64,000 nucleotides of DNA from Alphaproteobacteria bacterium (GTDB lineage: Bacteria > Pseudomonadota > Alphaproteobacteria > Rs-D84), in NCBI GenBank assembly GCA_017463185.1, contig JAFTPS010000009.1, forward strand, positions 1 to 64,000, given 5' to 3'. Within the stretch, counting starts at the first letter, position 1, and the number at the start of each line of letters is the position of its first letter. A model generated the notes under the pieces. The model had not been told where the DNA came from. It ran no database searches and saw only the letters and a list, made by a program, of their open reading frames with translations. Of this stretch, positions 45,059 to 52,869 are shown piece by piece. Made by a program: the position numbers and the translations under genes.

Positions 45059-46685
45059 CATTTTCTTGGTCTTTTTCTTTGTCGTCTGAATCGCGATTTA
45101 TTATTAAATCGCCAACTAATCCGCCCACCGCACCAACACCAGCCACGATGCCACCGGTCTTGGTTTGTTTTTCGGTGTCGGCCTTTTGTTTGTCCCAATT
45201 GGTGGCGTCCTGACCGTCTGGATCGGATAATGCGCGGGATAATGATGTGTAGGTCCCGTCCGTTTTTCCACGCGCAATATCGTCATACAGGCCAGATGTG
45301 GCGGAATCCTGGATAGCGTTGGATTCTAGGCCGGGCGATATCCCCAGTTGCTGTTTGCGTAATTTCAAATCGTTTGCCAATTTGATGTATTCCGTTTTTA
45401 ATTTCAATAAATCATTTCCGCCCGGCAATTCAATGTTTGTTTCGCCGCCACGAATGTTTTTTCCGGCCCCATAATTGCATGTAAATGTTGCCAGATATGC
45501 CCGCATATCACGTTCGGCCGCTTGGTCCGCCTGTTGTTCCGCCAACCCCGATGCCAGCATCATGCCCCCTATCCCAGTTGCGCCAATTGCCAGCCCACCC
45601 AGGATACGGTTTGGTTTAGATTGCTCGCGTTCAAGTGCGCGTTCATAGTTTTCTTTTAATACACTATAATTCGTTGTCTGTCCCAGAAAACTTAGAAATT
45701 CCGCATCTGTCATGTTTGATACAGTTGTTAGTTGTGATTCAAGATTTGTTGCAACCTGGTCTAATATTTCTTGTTGGTCATTTATGGTTGTGTCAGTGTT
45801 TGTTGAATAGTCTGTATCGGTGTCTGGTTGGTTGTTATTGGCTATTGTGGTTGGGGAACGGGTTATCATTTCCTGAAGGGGCTTATAATAAAGTTTGGGG
45901 GATACGGCATGGTCCGTATTGTATTTATCAATCCAGCTGTCTGCACCATAAGAACATATGCCATATAATGTATTGCCGGAAAAATACGCCCCGCCGGAAT
46001 TGCCACCCCATGCATCGCATGTAGTGCTGATTGTGTCGTCGTCGTTTTGTTGATTGAACAGGCGACAAGTTGTGTCTGCTTTCAGTCGGTATCCGTTGAT
46101 GTTGTAATCCCAATCGTATAGGTCGGGTATATTTGCGGCCTGTATTTGTTGCTGGACTTGTTCTAGTACCGTATCAAAGTCAATAAATTGGTTTTGGTCA
46201 CCGATTTTATTTGTAAAAATTTGTTTGATTTGCTGTATTTCGTCATTTGATAATATTCGCATATAGCCAAATCCGGCATTGGTGACGAACAGATGTTTTG
46301 TTGTATTGTGGACGTCAAAATAGTTATTACTAAAAAAGTTCGGGTCAGATATATGCAGAAGTGCCCAATCTTGGTTGATGTTTTTGCCGTATTGTTCCAA
46401 TGTGACATTGGTTGTGCGCCCGTCATATAGTTGAATTTCATAAGTTTTACCAATGTGTTGGTAGTTATCATGTTCATAGTTGGATGTGACACAGTGGCGC
46501 GCGGTTAAAATAATATCTTTGGCAACATATTGCGCTGTGCAGGAGGCGTATTGATGGGGGCGAAAATACACGATTTGATTATATGGCCATTTTGACCAAT
46601 CAACATATTCGCGTTGGTCTATGTCGCCAACGCCGGCGTATGCGGACGCACACGATAAAAATATCAACAAAAATATAGGTTTCAT
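45054..46685 (-). CDS. secreted trypsin-like serine protease with membrane C-terminal part
   Basis: The protein is 543 aa. A signal peptide (MKPIFLLIFLSCASAYA/G) leads to a chymotrypsin-fold domain: His in LTARHCV, Asp in NQDWALLHI and Ser in GGNSGGAYF. Paired cysteines (CTAQY/RHC and CRL/CDAW) fit trypsin-type disulfides. Residues about 300-540 form a second part with two Gly/Ala-rich hydrophobic segments (GGLAIGATGIGGMMLASGLA and GGIVAGVGAVGGLVGDLI) and a coiled middle. I start at 46685 (GGGAG upstream); a longer frame runs into leader B4. The gene is bracketed by leuS and a duplicate leuS 3' end, which suggests acquisition. Confidence 0.85.
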   Translation of the reverse strand: MKPIFLLIFLSCASAYAGVGDIDQREYVDWSKWPYNQIVYFRPHQYASCTAQYVAKDIILTARHCVTSNYEHDNYQHIGKTYEIQLYDGRTTNVTLEQYGKNINQDWALLHISDPNFFSNNYFDVHNTTKHLFVTNAGFGYMRILSNDEIQQIKQIFTNKIGDQNQFIDFDTVLEQVQQQIQAANIPDLYDWDYNINGYRLKADTTCRLFNQQNDDDTISTTCDAWGGNSGGAYFSGNTLYGICSYGADSWIDKYNTDHAVSPKLYYKPLQEMITRSPTTIANNNQPDTDTDYSTNTDTTINDQQEILDQVATNLESQLTTVSNMTDAEFLSFLGQTTNYSVLKENYERALEREQSKPNRILGGLAIGATGIGGMMLASGLAEQQADQAAERDMRAYLATFTCNYGAGKNIRGGETNIELPGGNDLLKLKTEYIKLANDLKLRKQQLGISPGLESNAIQDSATSGLYDDIARGKTDGTYTSLSRALSDPDGQDATNWDKQKADTEKQTKTGGIVAGVGAVGGLVGDLIINRDSDDKEKDQEND

Positions 46686-46715
46686 ACTCCCTACCCCCCG
46701 TCGGACAATTTTTAT

Positions 46716-46936
46716 TATAAAAACCACCAGAAAATTCGGGTGGTCAGGAGGTTGAGAACAATTATCGGAATTGTGCTGCTTATTCAATATATTCGCAAGC
46801 CCTCCTGACCAATGGTCAGGAGTAGTTGTTCATCTGTGATACATAAAAATACGCCCATAAAAATGGTGCGTCGTTTTTTTTATTCACAGACGCCGATATC
46901 GGGTTCTCACACCCCATCATCAGAATCCCTGATGAC
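46716..46936 (-). promoter_or_regulatory. family B switch leader, copy B4
   Basis: The promoter TTGAAT-17-TATAAT (46971-46943) is followed by a TCATCAG/CTGATGA start hairpin, GGGGTGTGAGAACCC, a variable domain, the switch hairpin CTCCTGACC/GGTCAGGAG with a 3-base loop (46822-46802), GCTTGCGAATATATTGAATAAGC, CACAATTC...ATTGT, and CCTCCTGACC (46751-46742) fused to an ACCACC/GGTGGT terminator and a weak T-tract (46728-46716). The protease start codon is 31 bases beyond. Confidence 0.77.
46816..46917 (-). CDS. possible leader ORF in B4 (33 aa)
   Basis: The frame opens ATGGGGTGTGAGAACCCG (MGCENP) in the second hairpin and ends TGA inside the left arm of the switch hairpin (MNNYS-stop). The same frame downstream of the stop reads VRRACEYIE, matching the VRRAC of B2 and EYIE of B1 and B3. 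No obvious ribosome site. It may be a leader peptide or a decayed short gene. Confidence 0.3.
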   Translation of the reverse strand: MGCENPISASVNKKNDAPFLWAYFYVSQMNNYS

Positions 46937-47019
46937 TTTGTCATTATATTACATTTGGTATAAAAATTCAAAACAAAAATCTGTTTTTTAGTGGTTAGTG
47001 GATAGTGGTGGAATATATA

Positions 47020-47310
47020 AAAGTTATTAGTCATTAGGCATTAGTTATTAGTAATAATAACTCGTCATACCGGCGAAGGCCGGTATCCATTGCCCCGCAG
47101 GAACATATGCTACATATAATTCTCACCGCCCGGGTTCACCCACGCAAACGAATGTTTGCGTGGGGCCCGAAGTGGCGGGGAGTGGCGAGCATATGCGAGC
47201 CGAGGGGTGACTATAATAAAGTTCGTATTTTAGCCACCCCCAAGTTTTACTAGGCTATCGCCAAGTAAAACTATCCCCCGCCAATGGCGGTGGAAATTAT
47301 TTGATTCTAT
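47020..47310. repeat. cluster of dispersed repeats
   Basis: This stretch has the TTATTAG repeat also found at 10580, an ACCGGC/GCCGGT palindrome (47066-47080), an ACGCAAAC/GTTTGCGT hairpin near 47141-47160, a GC-rich part that folds back on itself (CCGCCCGGG...GGCGGGGAG) and a CCCCCGCC/GGCGG segment similar to the DUF559 element's ends. No coding frame is supported. Confidence 0.5.
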
Positions 47311-47344
47311 TTTACTGGATTGCCACCACACTACGCCAAGGCTT

Positions 47345-47497
47345 CGTGTGGCAGACTTTGTTGTGCCGGCGGATGCAGATGAGGCCACTATTGTAGCCGC
47401 TGCCAAAGATGCGGCCGGTGCAAAAATGGATGGCGCAACGATAATAAAGACAGTTGTCGTTCCGAAAAAACTGGTAAACTTTGTGGTAAAAAAATAA
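47345..47497 (+). pseudogene. leuS: duplicated 3' fragment of leuS (last 51 codons)
   Basis: The 153 bases align with leuS 44878-45030 without gaps, ending in the same TAA. I count seven differences: most are at third codon positions (GCA/GCG, GGC/GGT, GGT/GGC, AAA/AAG, AAG/AAA), plus CTG/ATG and ATT/GTT. There is no start codon or ribosome site of its own, so it is a fragment. It is followed by its own terminator. Mostly synonymous differences suggest the copy came from another strain's functional leuS rather than decaying here. Confidence 0.9.
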
Positions 47498-47524
47498 AAA
47501 TCCCGCCATTGGCGGGATTTTTAT
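47498..47524 (+). terminator. terminator after leuS fragment
   Basis: AAATCCCGCC / GGCGGGATTT with an ATT loop and T-rich tail, in the same position as the terminator after intact leuS but with a different stem sequence. Confidence 0.8.
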
Positions 47525-47605
47525 TTTTTTAATCATCTGGACACATCCAGATTTGTTGAACATAAAGCATTTGAATTTTTTATTTGTTTAATGTATAGTT
47601 ATTTT

Positions 47606-47846
47606 GAATCCAAAGGGATATTGGGTTCGGGACTTAGAAAATCCCGTAAGTATGTAGTACCGATATATCGGTGCTATTATCCGACAGAATTTTTGTCGGC
47701 GCATTTATGCGTCGTTTCTTTTCTGTATCCCGACCTTTTCGGTCGGGAAGTTGTGGTTATACAACAGGGGGTATCCCAAAAGCCACAAGGTCATTCATAC
47801 TTATGATTTTTCTAACTTCCCGACCGTCAATGTTTGACGGTTTTTG
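47606..47846 (+). promoter_or_regulatory. family A switch leader, copy A3
   Basis: The promoter is TTGAAT-17-TATAGT (47571-47599). The RNA has a CCAA/TTGG start hairpin, CGGGA/TCCCG with loop CTTAGAAAA, ACCGAT/ATCGGT, CCGAC/GTCGG, GCGCAT/ATGCG, the switch hairpin TCCCGACC/GGTCGGGA (47728-47748), the core GTGGTTATACAACAGGG...CCCAAAAGCCAC, ATGATTTTTCTAA, and CTTCCCGACC (47816-47825) fused to an ACCGTCAA/TTGACGGT terminator with T5. Every stem differs in sequence from copies A1 and A2 but keeps pairing. Two Cys-rich genes follow. Confidence 0.8.
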
Positions 47847-47875
47847 TTTAACAAGAAAAACAAAAAGGGATAGAA

Positions 47876-48160
47876 ATGAATGTCAAAATTTTAATTGTTA
47901 TTTGTTCTTTTGTTGTCGTGGCAAGTGCGCACGCAGGATGTGCAACATTTGCATATAAGACATCGTGTTTATCTGAGGGTGGTGTTTTATGCGCTGACGG
48001 AGGTTGCTATGTGTGTTGTGATGCGGATAATACCGGTGCCACGACAGTATGTTCAGGGACATATACCACAGATACTTCTTTGACTTTCTCGGATGAAAAA
48101 GGCAGCGGATATTATAGTCGCAAAAAATATACCAAGTCTTGCAAGTGTCTAGAGCTATAA
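47876..48160 (+). CDS. small secreted Cys-rich protein (94 aa)
   Basis: A signal peptide (MNVKILIVICSFVVVASAHA/G) precedes about 74 residues with ten cysteines (CATFAYKTSC, GGVLCADGGCYVCCDAD, VCSGTY, SCKCLEL). The ribosome site is AAGGGA. A TDTSLTFSDEKGSGYY stretch near the end resembles loosely the TD-TGT module of its relatives. It is translated just ahead of the next Cys-rich gene and lies behind leader A3. Confidence 0.72.
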   Translation: MNVKILIVICSFVVVASAHAGCATFAYKTSCLSEGGVLCADGGCYVCCDADNTGATTVCSGTYTTDTSLTFSDEKGSGYYSRKKYTKSCKCLEL

Positions 48161-48174
48161 CTATGGGGGCAGAT

Positions 48175-48513
48175 ATGAAAAAAATATATTTTATTGTATT
48201 GATTTTTTGTGCACAAAATACTTATGCCGCAATTGCCACCACTTATTGTAATGCGAAGGCGACATATACATCCTGCAATGCTGGATATTATTTATCAGGT
48301 GGTAATTGTGTTGCTTGTGAAAAAGGAACATATAAAGACAGCGTTGGGACAGATTCATCGTGTTCGGATTGTCCGTCATTGGGCGGTGTTGCAGGGACTA
48401 CATCGTCCGCTGGCACAACATCAAGAACATTATGTTTTATACCGTCTGATTCATCTGTGAGTGACAGTTCCGGTACATACATATTTACCAGCGATTGTTT
48501 TTATACCGAGTAA
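48175..48513 (+). CDS. small secreted Cys-rich protein with SD-SGT motif (112 aa)
   Basis: A signal peptide (MKKIYFIVLIFCAQNTYA/A) is followed by a TYTSCNAGYYLSGGNCVACEKGTYKD module (a single CxxGYY...CxxC unit like those repeated in the giant protein), DSSCSDCPSLGG and the recurring end C-FIPSDSSVSDSSGTYIF-x-x-DC. GGGGG five bases upstream supports this ATG over 48163. It looks like a one-repeat version of the giant Cys-rich protein. It is the second gene behind leader A3. Confidence 0.75.
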   Translation: MKKIYFIVLIFCAQNTYAAIATTYCNAKATYTSCNAGYYLSGGNCVACEKGTYKDSVGTDSSCSDCPSLGGVAGTTSSAGTTSRTLCFIPSDSSVSDSSGTYIFTSDCFYTE

Positions 48514-48547
48514 AAAAATTACATGGTTCTAATGTTTTAATATAAAA

Positions 48548-48568
48548 AAACCGTTCTGATGAACGGTT
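48548..48568. terminator. bidirectional terminator between Cys-rich gene and rpsI
   Basis: AAACCGTTC / GAACGGTTT with loop TGAT, flanked by A- and T-runs, serves both convergent genes. Confidence 0.88.
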
Positions 48569-48589
48569 TTTTGTTGTTCCAATATTTGA

Positions 48590-49072
48590 TTAACGTTTGC
48601 TGAACTGAGTGGAACGACGGGCCTTGCGGTAACCGTAGTGTTTACGTTCAACAACACGGCTGTCGCGGGTCAAGAAGCCTGCGGCTTTCAATGCTTTGCG
48701 CAGTTCTGGTTCGTGTTTTTCCAATGCCTTGGAAATACCGTGTTTTACTGCACCTGCCTGGCCGGACAGACCGCCACCTTCTACCATGGCGACAATATCA
48801 TATGCGGTTTCACGTTTTGTGACGCCGAATGGTTGGGCGATAATCATCTGCAACACTGGACGGCGGAAATATTCAGCCATCGCAATGCCGTTGATGGTGA
48901 TGTTGCCTTTGCCTGGCATCAAATATACGCGGGCAACGGAATCTTTACGTTTGCCGGTTGCGTATGTTGCGTCGTTCAATTTTACTTTTGCAACTGGGGC
49001 TTTTTTTGCCGCAGTTTTTGCAGGGGCAGCCTTTTTGACTGTCTTTGCTGCTGTTTTCTTTGCTTCTGCCAT
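48590..49072 (-). CDS. rpsI: 30S ribosomal protein S9
   Basis: The protein is 160 aa with a Lys/Ala-rich extension of about 30 residues before the conserved S9 core ([57 protein letters not shown]) and the usual basic end [12 protein letters not shown]. The tail contacts tRNA in the P site. Its start overlaps the rplM stop by one base (TAATG), the standard rplM-rpsI operon. Confidence 0.97.
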   Translation of the reverse strand: MAEAKKTAAKTVKKAAPAKTAAKKAPVAKVKLNDATYATGKRKDSVARVYLMPGKGNITINGIAMAEYFRRPVLQMIIAQPFGVTKRETAYDIVAMVEGGGLSGQAGAVKHGISKALEKHEPELRKALKAAGFLTRDSRVVERKHYGYRKARRSTQFSKR

Positions 49073-49545
49073 TATTCGCCCCTTTTGTTTTTACGGTTTA
49101 AGCCCGCGAAATCAATAACCTGTGGATTCTGGGCAACGTGTTTGTGTTCCGCGCCCGCATAAACATGCAGTTTTGTCAAACGCTGGTTCGCCAATGCAAC
49201 CGCTGTGCGACGGCCCATCATACGTTTTACTGCGTTGAAAATCAGTTTTTCTGGTTTTTCGTTGCGCATCTGGCCCAATGTGCGGGATTTCAATGAACCT
49301 GTCCACAAAGAGTGCCAGAAGAAACGGTCTTTGTCTGCTTTGTGGCCAGACAAAGCAACTTTGTCCGCGTTGATAATGATAACATGGTCACCACAATCCA
49401 TATTTGGTGTCCAGGTTGGCTTATGTTTGCCGCGCAGGATATTAGCAGTATATGCCGCCAAACGTCCCAGCGTGCAATCGGTTGCGTCAATCAGATACCA
49501 TTTAGCATCTAATTCGCACTTTTTTAACGATTTTGTCGCTGCCAT
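49072..49545 (-). CDS. rplM: 50S ribosomal protein L13
   Basis: The protein is 157 aa. Seen motifs are [65 protein letters not shown] and [19 protein letters not shown]. It is an early assembly protein of the large subunit. ATG 49545 is preceded by AAGGGTAAA; the longer frame upstream is unsupported. Confidence 0.97.
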   Translation of the reverse strand: MAATKSLKKCELDAKWYLIDATDCTLGRLAAYTANILRGKHKPTWTPNMDCGDHVIIINADKVALSGHKADKDRFFWHSLWTGSLKSRTLGQMRNEKPEKLIFNAVKRMMGRRTAVALANQRLTKLHVYAGAEHKHVAQNPQVIDFAGLNRKNKRGE

Positions 49546-49660
49546 TTTTATTTTACCCTTGGTTTTATAAATTAAAGCGGGGTTATTATGACGCAACACG
49601 GCAGAAAAGTCAAGAAAAAACGGTGTGGTATTATTATACCGTAATAATAATTCCGATAAA

Positions 49661-49684
49661 AATCCCCCAATGGGCTGGGGATTA
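49661..49684 (-). terminator. terminator of XRE gene
   Basis: On the minus strand AATCCCC / GGGGATT is followed by TTTATCGG; it overlaps the end of the XRE gene. Confidence 0.65.
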
Positions 49685-50095
49685 TTGGGCGCCGTTCAAG
49701 TGGCGCATCATTTTCATTACCGTTTCGCGCATTTCGTCGCTTGGTAATTTCCAATACAGGTTTATCAACTGTAAAGATTCTGTTTTGCCCAGGGGGTCGT
49801 CCTTGGTCTGGTCGGAAATGCGGCCCGTACGCAGTGCATGTGGGTCATCGCTGATATATCCCGGCAGGCCTTTGAAGAAAAAAGTGACCGGGATTTCCAG
49901 AGCAGAACTTATCGTGAATAGGCGTGACGCAGATATGCGATTGCCCGCCGTTTCGTATTTTTGAATTTGCTGAAATGTGACGCCACAAACATCCGCCAGG
50001 TCCTTTTGACTCATGCCCATCATCAGGCGGCGTTGTTGCATACGCTGGCCAATGTGTTGGTCTACAGGGGTTGGTGCAAATGGTTTACCACTCAT
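49682..50095 (-). CDS. XRE-family HTH regulator (alphaproteobacterial type)
   Basis: The protein is 137 aa. The N-terminal VDQHIGQRMQQRRLMMGMSQ and the HTH QKDLADVCGVTFQQIQKYETAGNRISASRLF match a regulator family widespread in Alphaproteobacteria. The rest (VTFFFKGLPGY, then a helical LINLYWKLPSDEMRETVMKMMRHL) is the usual C-terminal tail. Members I know act in cell-cycle or stress control, but the target here is unknown. It shares its recognition helix type with the XRE protein at 10952-11284. ATG is preceded by a weak site. Confidence 0.9.
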   Translation of the reverse strand: MSGKPFAPTPVDQHIGQRMQQRRLMMGMSQKDLADVCGVTFQQIQKYETAGNRISASRLFTISSALEIPVTFFFKGLPGYISDDPHALRTGRISDQTKDDPLGKTESLQLINLYWKLPSDEMRETVMKMMRHLNGAQ

Positions 50096-50226
50096 TGTGT
50101 TATTCTCCGTATAATAAGTAAGAACATTATCCTTTCGGGTATTTTATACAATTTTTCTTTTTCTTTTGCAATCAAAAAAGGGATATGATATTTTTGGCCT
50201 GACCAAAAAGTAAGGAAAGAAAAAAT

Positions 50227-51699
50227 ATGAAAAAAACACTTGTTTTGTGCATTATGGATGGCGTGGGAATCAATCCGGATGCGAACCATAATGCGGTTGC
50301 TATGGCGCATATGCCGTTCTTTGATGAATTGTTGAAAAAATATCCTCATTCAAGATTAGATGCCAGTGGCGTTGCCGTTGGATTGCCAGATGGCACAATG
50401 GGCAATAGCGAGGTCGGACATATCACAATGGGTGCTGGACGCGTGGTGAATCAATTTTTGCGCCGGTTTGAGGTGGAAAACTGGGATAAAAATCCGGCGT
50501 TGCGCGAATTTATTGAGTCTGTAAAATCCGATGGCGGGATTGTACATATGGCGGGATTGATGAGCGATGGTCGCGTGCATTCAAATCTGGCAGATATGTT
50601 GGTGATTACACACCGTGTGATTGATGCGGGATTGCGTGTATGTATTCATTTTATTGCGGATGGGCGTGATACCCTGCCCCAGTCTGCGCCAGAATATATT
50701 CAAATGATAAAAGATTCGTTGAAAGAAGAATTGTCCGATGGGCGTGCGTTTTTTGGAACTTTGTCGGGGCGGTACTATGCTATGGACCGCAACCAAAATA
50801 TGGAACGCACGGAATTGGCGTTTGACGCAATCGCAAATGCTAAATCGGAATATCGGGCCGCAACAATAGATGATGCGATTACGGCGGCGTATGCGCGCGG
50901 TGAAACGGATGAATTTGTTCGGCCAACCGTAATAGACGGAGATGTAGCGATTACCAATAAAGATGGATTTTTGTTTGGGAACTATCGCAGCGATCGCGCA
51001 CGCCAGATTATGCGTACAATATTGAAAACCAGTGCGCATATTTTATGTTTTTCCCAATATGGCGAGGGTTTAAATGAACTGTGTCCCGCATTGTTGCCGG
51101 ATGTGGTTGTGGAAAATACGCTGGGGGATGTGTTGGCGGCAAATGGACTGACGCAGTTGCGTATTGCGGAAACGGAAAAATATAATCATGTGACATATTT
51201 CTTTGACGCGGAACGTAATATTGATTTTGATGGCGGTAAAAAAGTTCTGATTGATTCCCCTGCGGTTGCGACATTTGATATGAAACCGGAAATGTCGGCG
51301 GTGGAAATCACGGATGCTTTGTTGCCGATTTTGGGTGATTTTGATGTTGTGATTTTGAACTGGGCAAATGGTGATATGGTGGGGCACACAGGGAATCTGG
51401 ATGCGACAATCCGTGCGATGGAAACCCTGGATGCCCAATTGTCGCGATTGGTGCCAGCGGTGTTGGCGTTGGGCGGTATGCTTTTAATTACCGCTGACCA
51501 CGGCAATGCGGAAAAGTTATGGGATGATAAAAATAATCTGCCCTGGACGGCACATACGACAAACCCGGTAAATCTTATTCTTGTGGCGGATAATGCCCCG
51601 GTACTGCGTGATGGCGGATTGGCAGATATTGCGCCAACAATGCTGAAAATCCTGGGGATAAAACAGCCCGATGATATGACGGGAAAATCGTTGATATAA
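50227..51699 (+). CDS. gpmI: 2,3-bisphosphoglycerate-independent phosphoglycerate mutase
   Basis: The protein is 490 aa and interconverts 3- and 2-phosphoglycerate using two Mn ions. Metal and catalytic motifs: MDGVGINPDANHNAV with the first Asp, GNSEVGHITMGAGRVV with the catalytic Ser, HFIADGRDTLPQSA, GRYYAMDRNQNMERTELAF, NYRSDRARQI and LLITADHGNAEKLWD. It pairs with enolase in glycolysis. AAGGAAAG precedes ATG, with TATGAT about 35 bases upstream as the likely -10 box. Confidence 0.96.
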   Translation: MKKTLVLCIMDGVGINPDANHNAVAMAHMPFFDELLKKYPHSRLDASGVAVGLPDGTMGNSEVGHITMGAGRVVNQFLRRFEVENWDKNPALREFIESVKSDGGIVHMAGLMSDGRVHSNLADMLVITHRVIDAGLRVCIHFIADGRDTLPQSAPEYIQMIKDSLKEELSDGRAFFGTLSGRYYAMDRNQNMERTELAFDAIANAKSEYRAATIDDAITAAYARGETDEFVRPTVIDGDVAITNKDGFLFGNYRSDRARQIMRTILKTSAHILCFSQYGEGLNELCPALLPDVVVENTLGDVLAANGLTQLRIAETEKYNHVTYFFDAERNIDFDGGKKVLIDSPAVATFDMKPEMSAVEITDALLPILGDFDVVILNWANGDMVGHTGNLDATIRAMETLDAQLSRLVPAVLALGGMLLITADHGNAEKLWDDKNNLPWTAHTTNPVNLILVADNAPVLRDGGLADIAPTMLKILGIKQPDDMTGKSLI

Positions 51700-51728
51700 A
51701 TAATGCGCCATCGGCGCATTATTTTTTT
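51699..51728. terminator. terminator between gpmI and tadA
   Basis: AATAATGCGCC / GGCGCATTATT with an ATC loop and T8 ends gpmI and, on the other strand, tadA. Confidence 0.88.
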
Positions 51729-51738
51729 TGAAAAACAG

Positions 51739-52185
51739 CTATTGCTTCCGGCGTCGTTTGAAAAAATCGCGCAGTAATTGAGCGGATTCGTCTGCGAATT
51801 CTGGTATTTGGTGGACGGTCGGTTTCCATAAATGGCGATCGGTTTCATATATTTTGGCGTTTGATGTTATGCCACCGCCCTTTTCGTCTGTTGCGGCAAA
51901 ATAAATATTTTTTATACGCGCCAGGGATATTGCCGTTGCGCACATTGCGCAAGGTTCCAGCGATACATAAATATCGCATTCATCCAGGAATTTTGTCCCC
52001 AATTTTTTGCACGCGCGGTTTATGGCGACTATTTCCGCGTGCAGGGTCGGATTTTTGCGTTTTTGTACCTGGTTTTCACCGCGGGCAATGATTTTGCCGT
52101 CGCGAACAATAACCGCGCCGATTGGAACATCGTCGTGTGAAAAAGCGTGTTTCGCTAAAAGTATGGCTTGACTCATAAATTTCAT
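51739..52185 (-). CDS. tadA: tRNA-specific adenosine deaminase
   Basis: The protein is 148 aa. It deaminates A34 of tRNA-Arg(ACG) to inosine. The zinc site is HAEIVAINRAC with the catalytic Glu and SLEPCAMCATAIS with two Cys. It keeps VPIGAVIVRDGKIIARGEN and ATDEKGGG, typical of TadA rather than other CDA-family enzymes. It is divergent from rsmD with only 17 bases between starts, so the promoters must overlap. Confidence 0.93.
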   Translation of the reverse strand: MKFMSQAILLAKHAFSHDDVPIGAVIVRDGKIIARGENQVQKRKNPTLHAEIVAINRACKKLGTKFLDECDIYVSLEPCAMCATAISLARIKNIYFAATDEKGGGITSNAKIYETDRHLWKPTVHQIPEFADESAQLLRDFFKRRRKQ

Positions 52186-52202
52186 ACTTTATATTTTATA
52201 GT

Positions 52203-52763
52203 ATGGATTCAAATTTGCAAATTATTTCGGGACAGTTCCGTGGACGCAAATTATTGTTGCCGCCAAATGCGCGGCCAACGCAAAATCGTGCGCGCGAGGC
52301 TTTGTTTAATATGCTGGATTCTGGGATTGTGGACCCGGTGGCCGAATTTATGGTTTGGGACGCATTCGCTGGCAGTGGCGCGTTCGGTATAGAGTGCTTG
52401 TCGCGTTATCCGTTGAGCAAGGTTTTATTTACTGATGTGGCTTGGTCATCAATCAGTACGGTGCGGGCAAATCTGGGGGCGTTGGCGATTGGTCGCCGGG
52501 CCGAGGCCCTGCACCGCGATGCGATTCCCGCGATTCAGCAATTTGTTGATATGGTGGATTTGGTGTTTGTTGACCCGCCATATGCCCAGGCAAATTTAGG
52601 TTATGCGTTTGTAAAGCGTTTTGGGCGTGCCGTGCGCAAGGGGGTAATCCTTATCTGGGAACAGGATTTGGATAAAGCGTCCGAACCCGATACCAAAAAA
52701 TGGAAAATTTTGCGTGATAAAACATATGGTCGGGCGCGTTTTCTGATTCTGCAACGAATATAG
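52203..52763 (+). CDS. rsmD: 16S rRNA (guanine-966-N2)-methyltransferase RsmD
   Basis: The protein is 186 aa. It starts IISGQFRGRKLLLPPNARPT, the RsmD N-terminus, followed by REALFNMLDS, the SAM motif VWDAFAGSGAFGIECLSR and the catalytic VFVDPPYAQ (DPPY). It methylates G966 of 16S rRNA. TATAGT (52198-52203) sits right at the start codon, so the mRNA may be very short-leadered. Confidence 0.92.
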   Translation: MDSNLQIISGQFRGRKLLLPPNARPTQNRAREALFNMLDSGIVDPVAEFMVWDAFAGSGAFGIECLSRYPLSKVLFTDVAWSSISTVRANLGALAIGRRAEALHRDAIPAIQQFVDMVDLVFVDPPYAQANLGYAFVKRFGRAVRKGVILIWEQDLDKASEPDTKKWKILRDKTYGRARFLILQRI

Positions 52764-52869
52764 ATAAAATTTCCTTGATTTTGCGAAGGTTTTGGGTAAT
52801 AATACGCGTCGCGCAGCACCCTTGGAGGCTGCCAATCTGAACTAACCAATGCTATAAAAGGATTATAAA

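Noticed and set aside
46688-46787. Upstream extension of the protease into leader B4
   Set aside because: The extension reads through the terminator hairpin and lacks a signal peptide; ATG 46685 with GGGAG and a signal sequence is clearly better.
47345-47563. leuS fragment as a functional small gene
   Set aside because: It has no start codon or ribosome site in frame and only repeats the last 51 codons of leuS.
47591-47958. Two open frames of 71 and 95 codons through leader A3
   Set aside because: They follow the conserved RNA, share peptide similarity with A2 only where the RNA is conserved, and lack ribosome sites. The second overlaps the signal peptide of the real gene in another frame.
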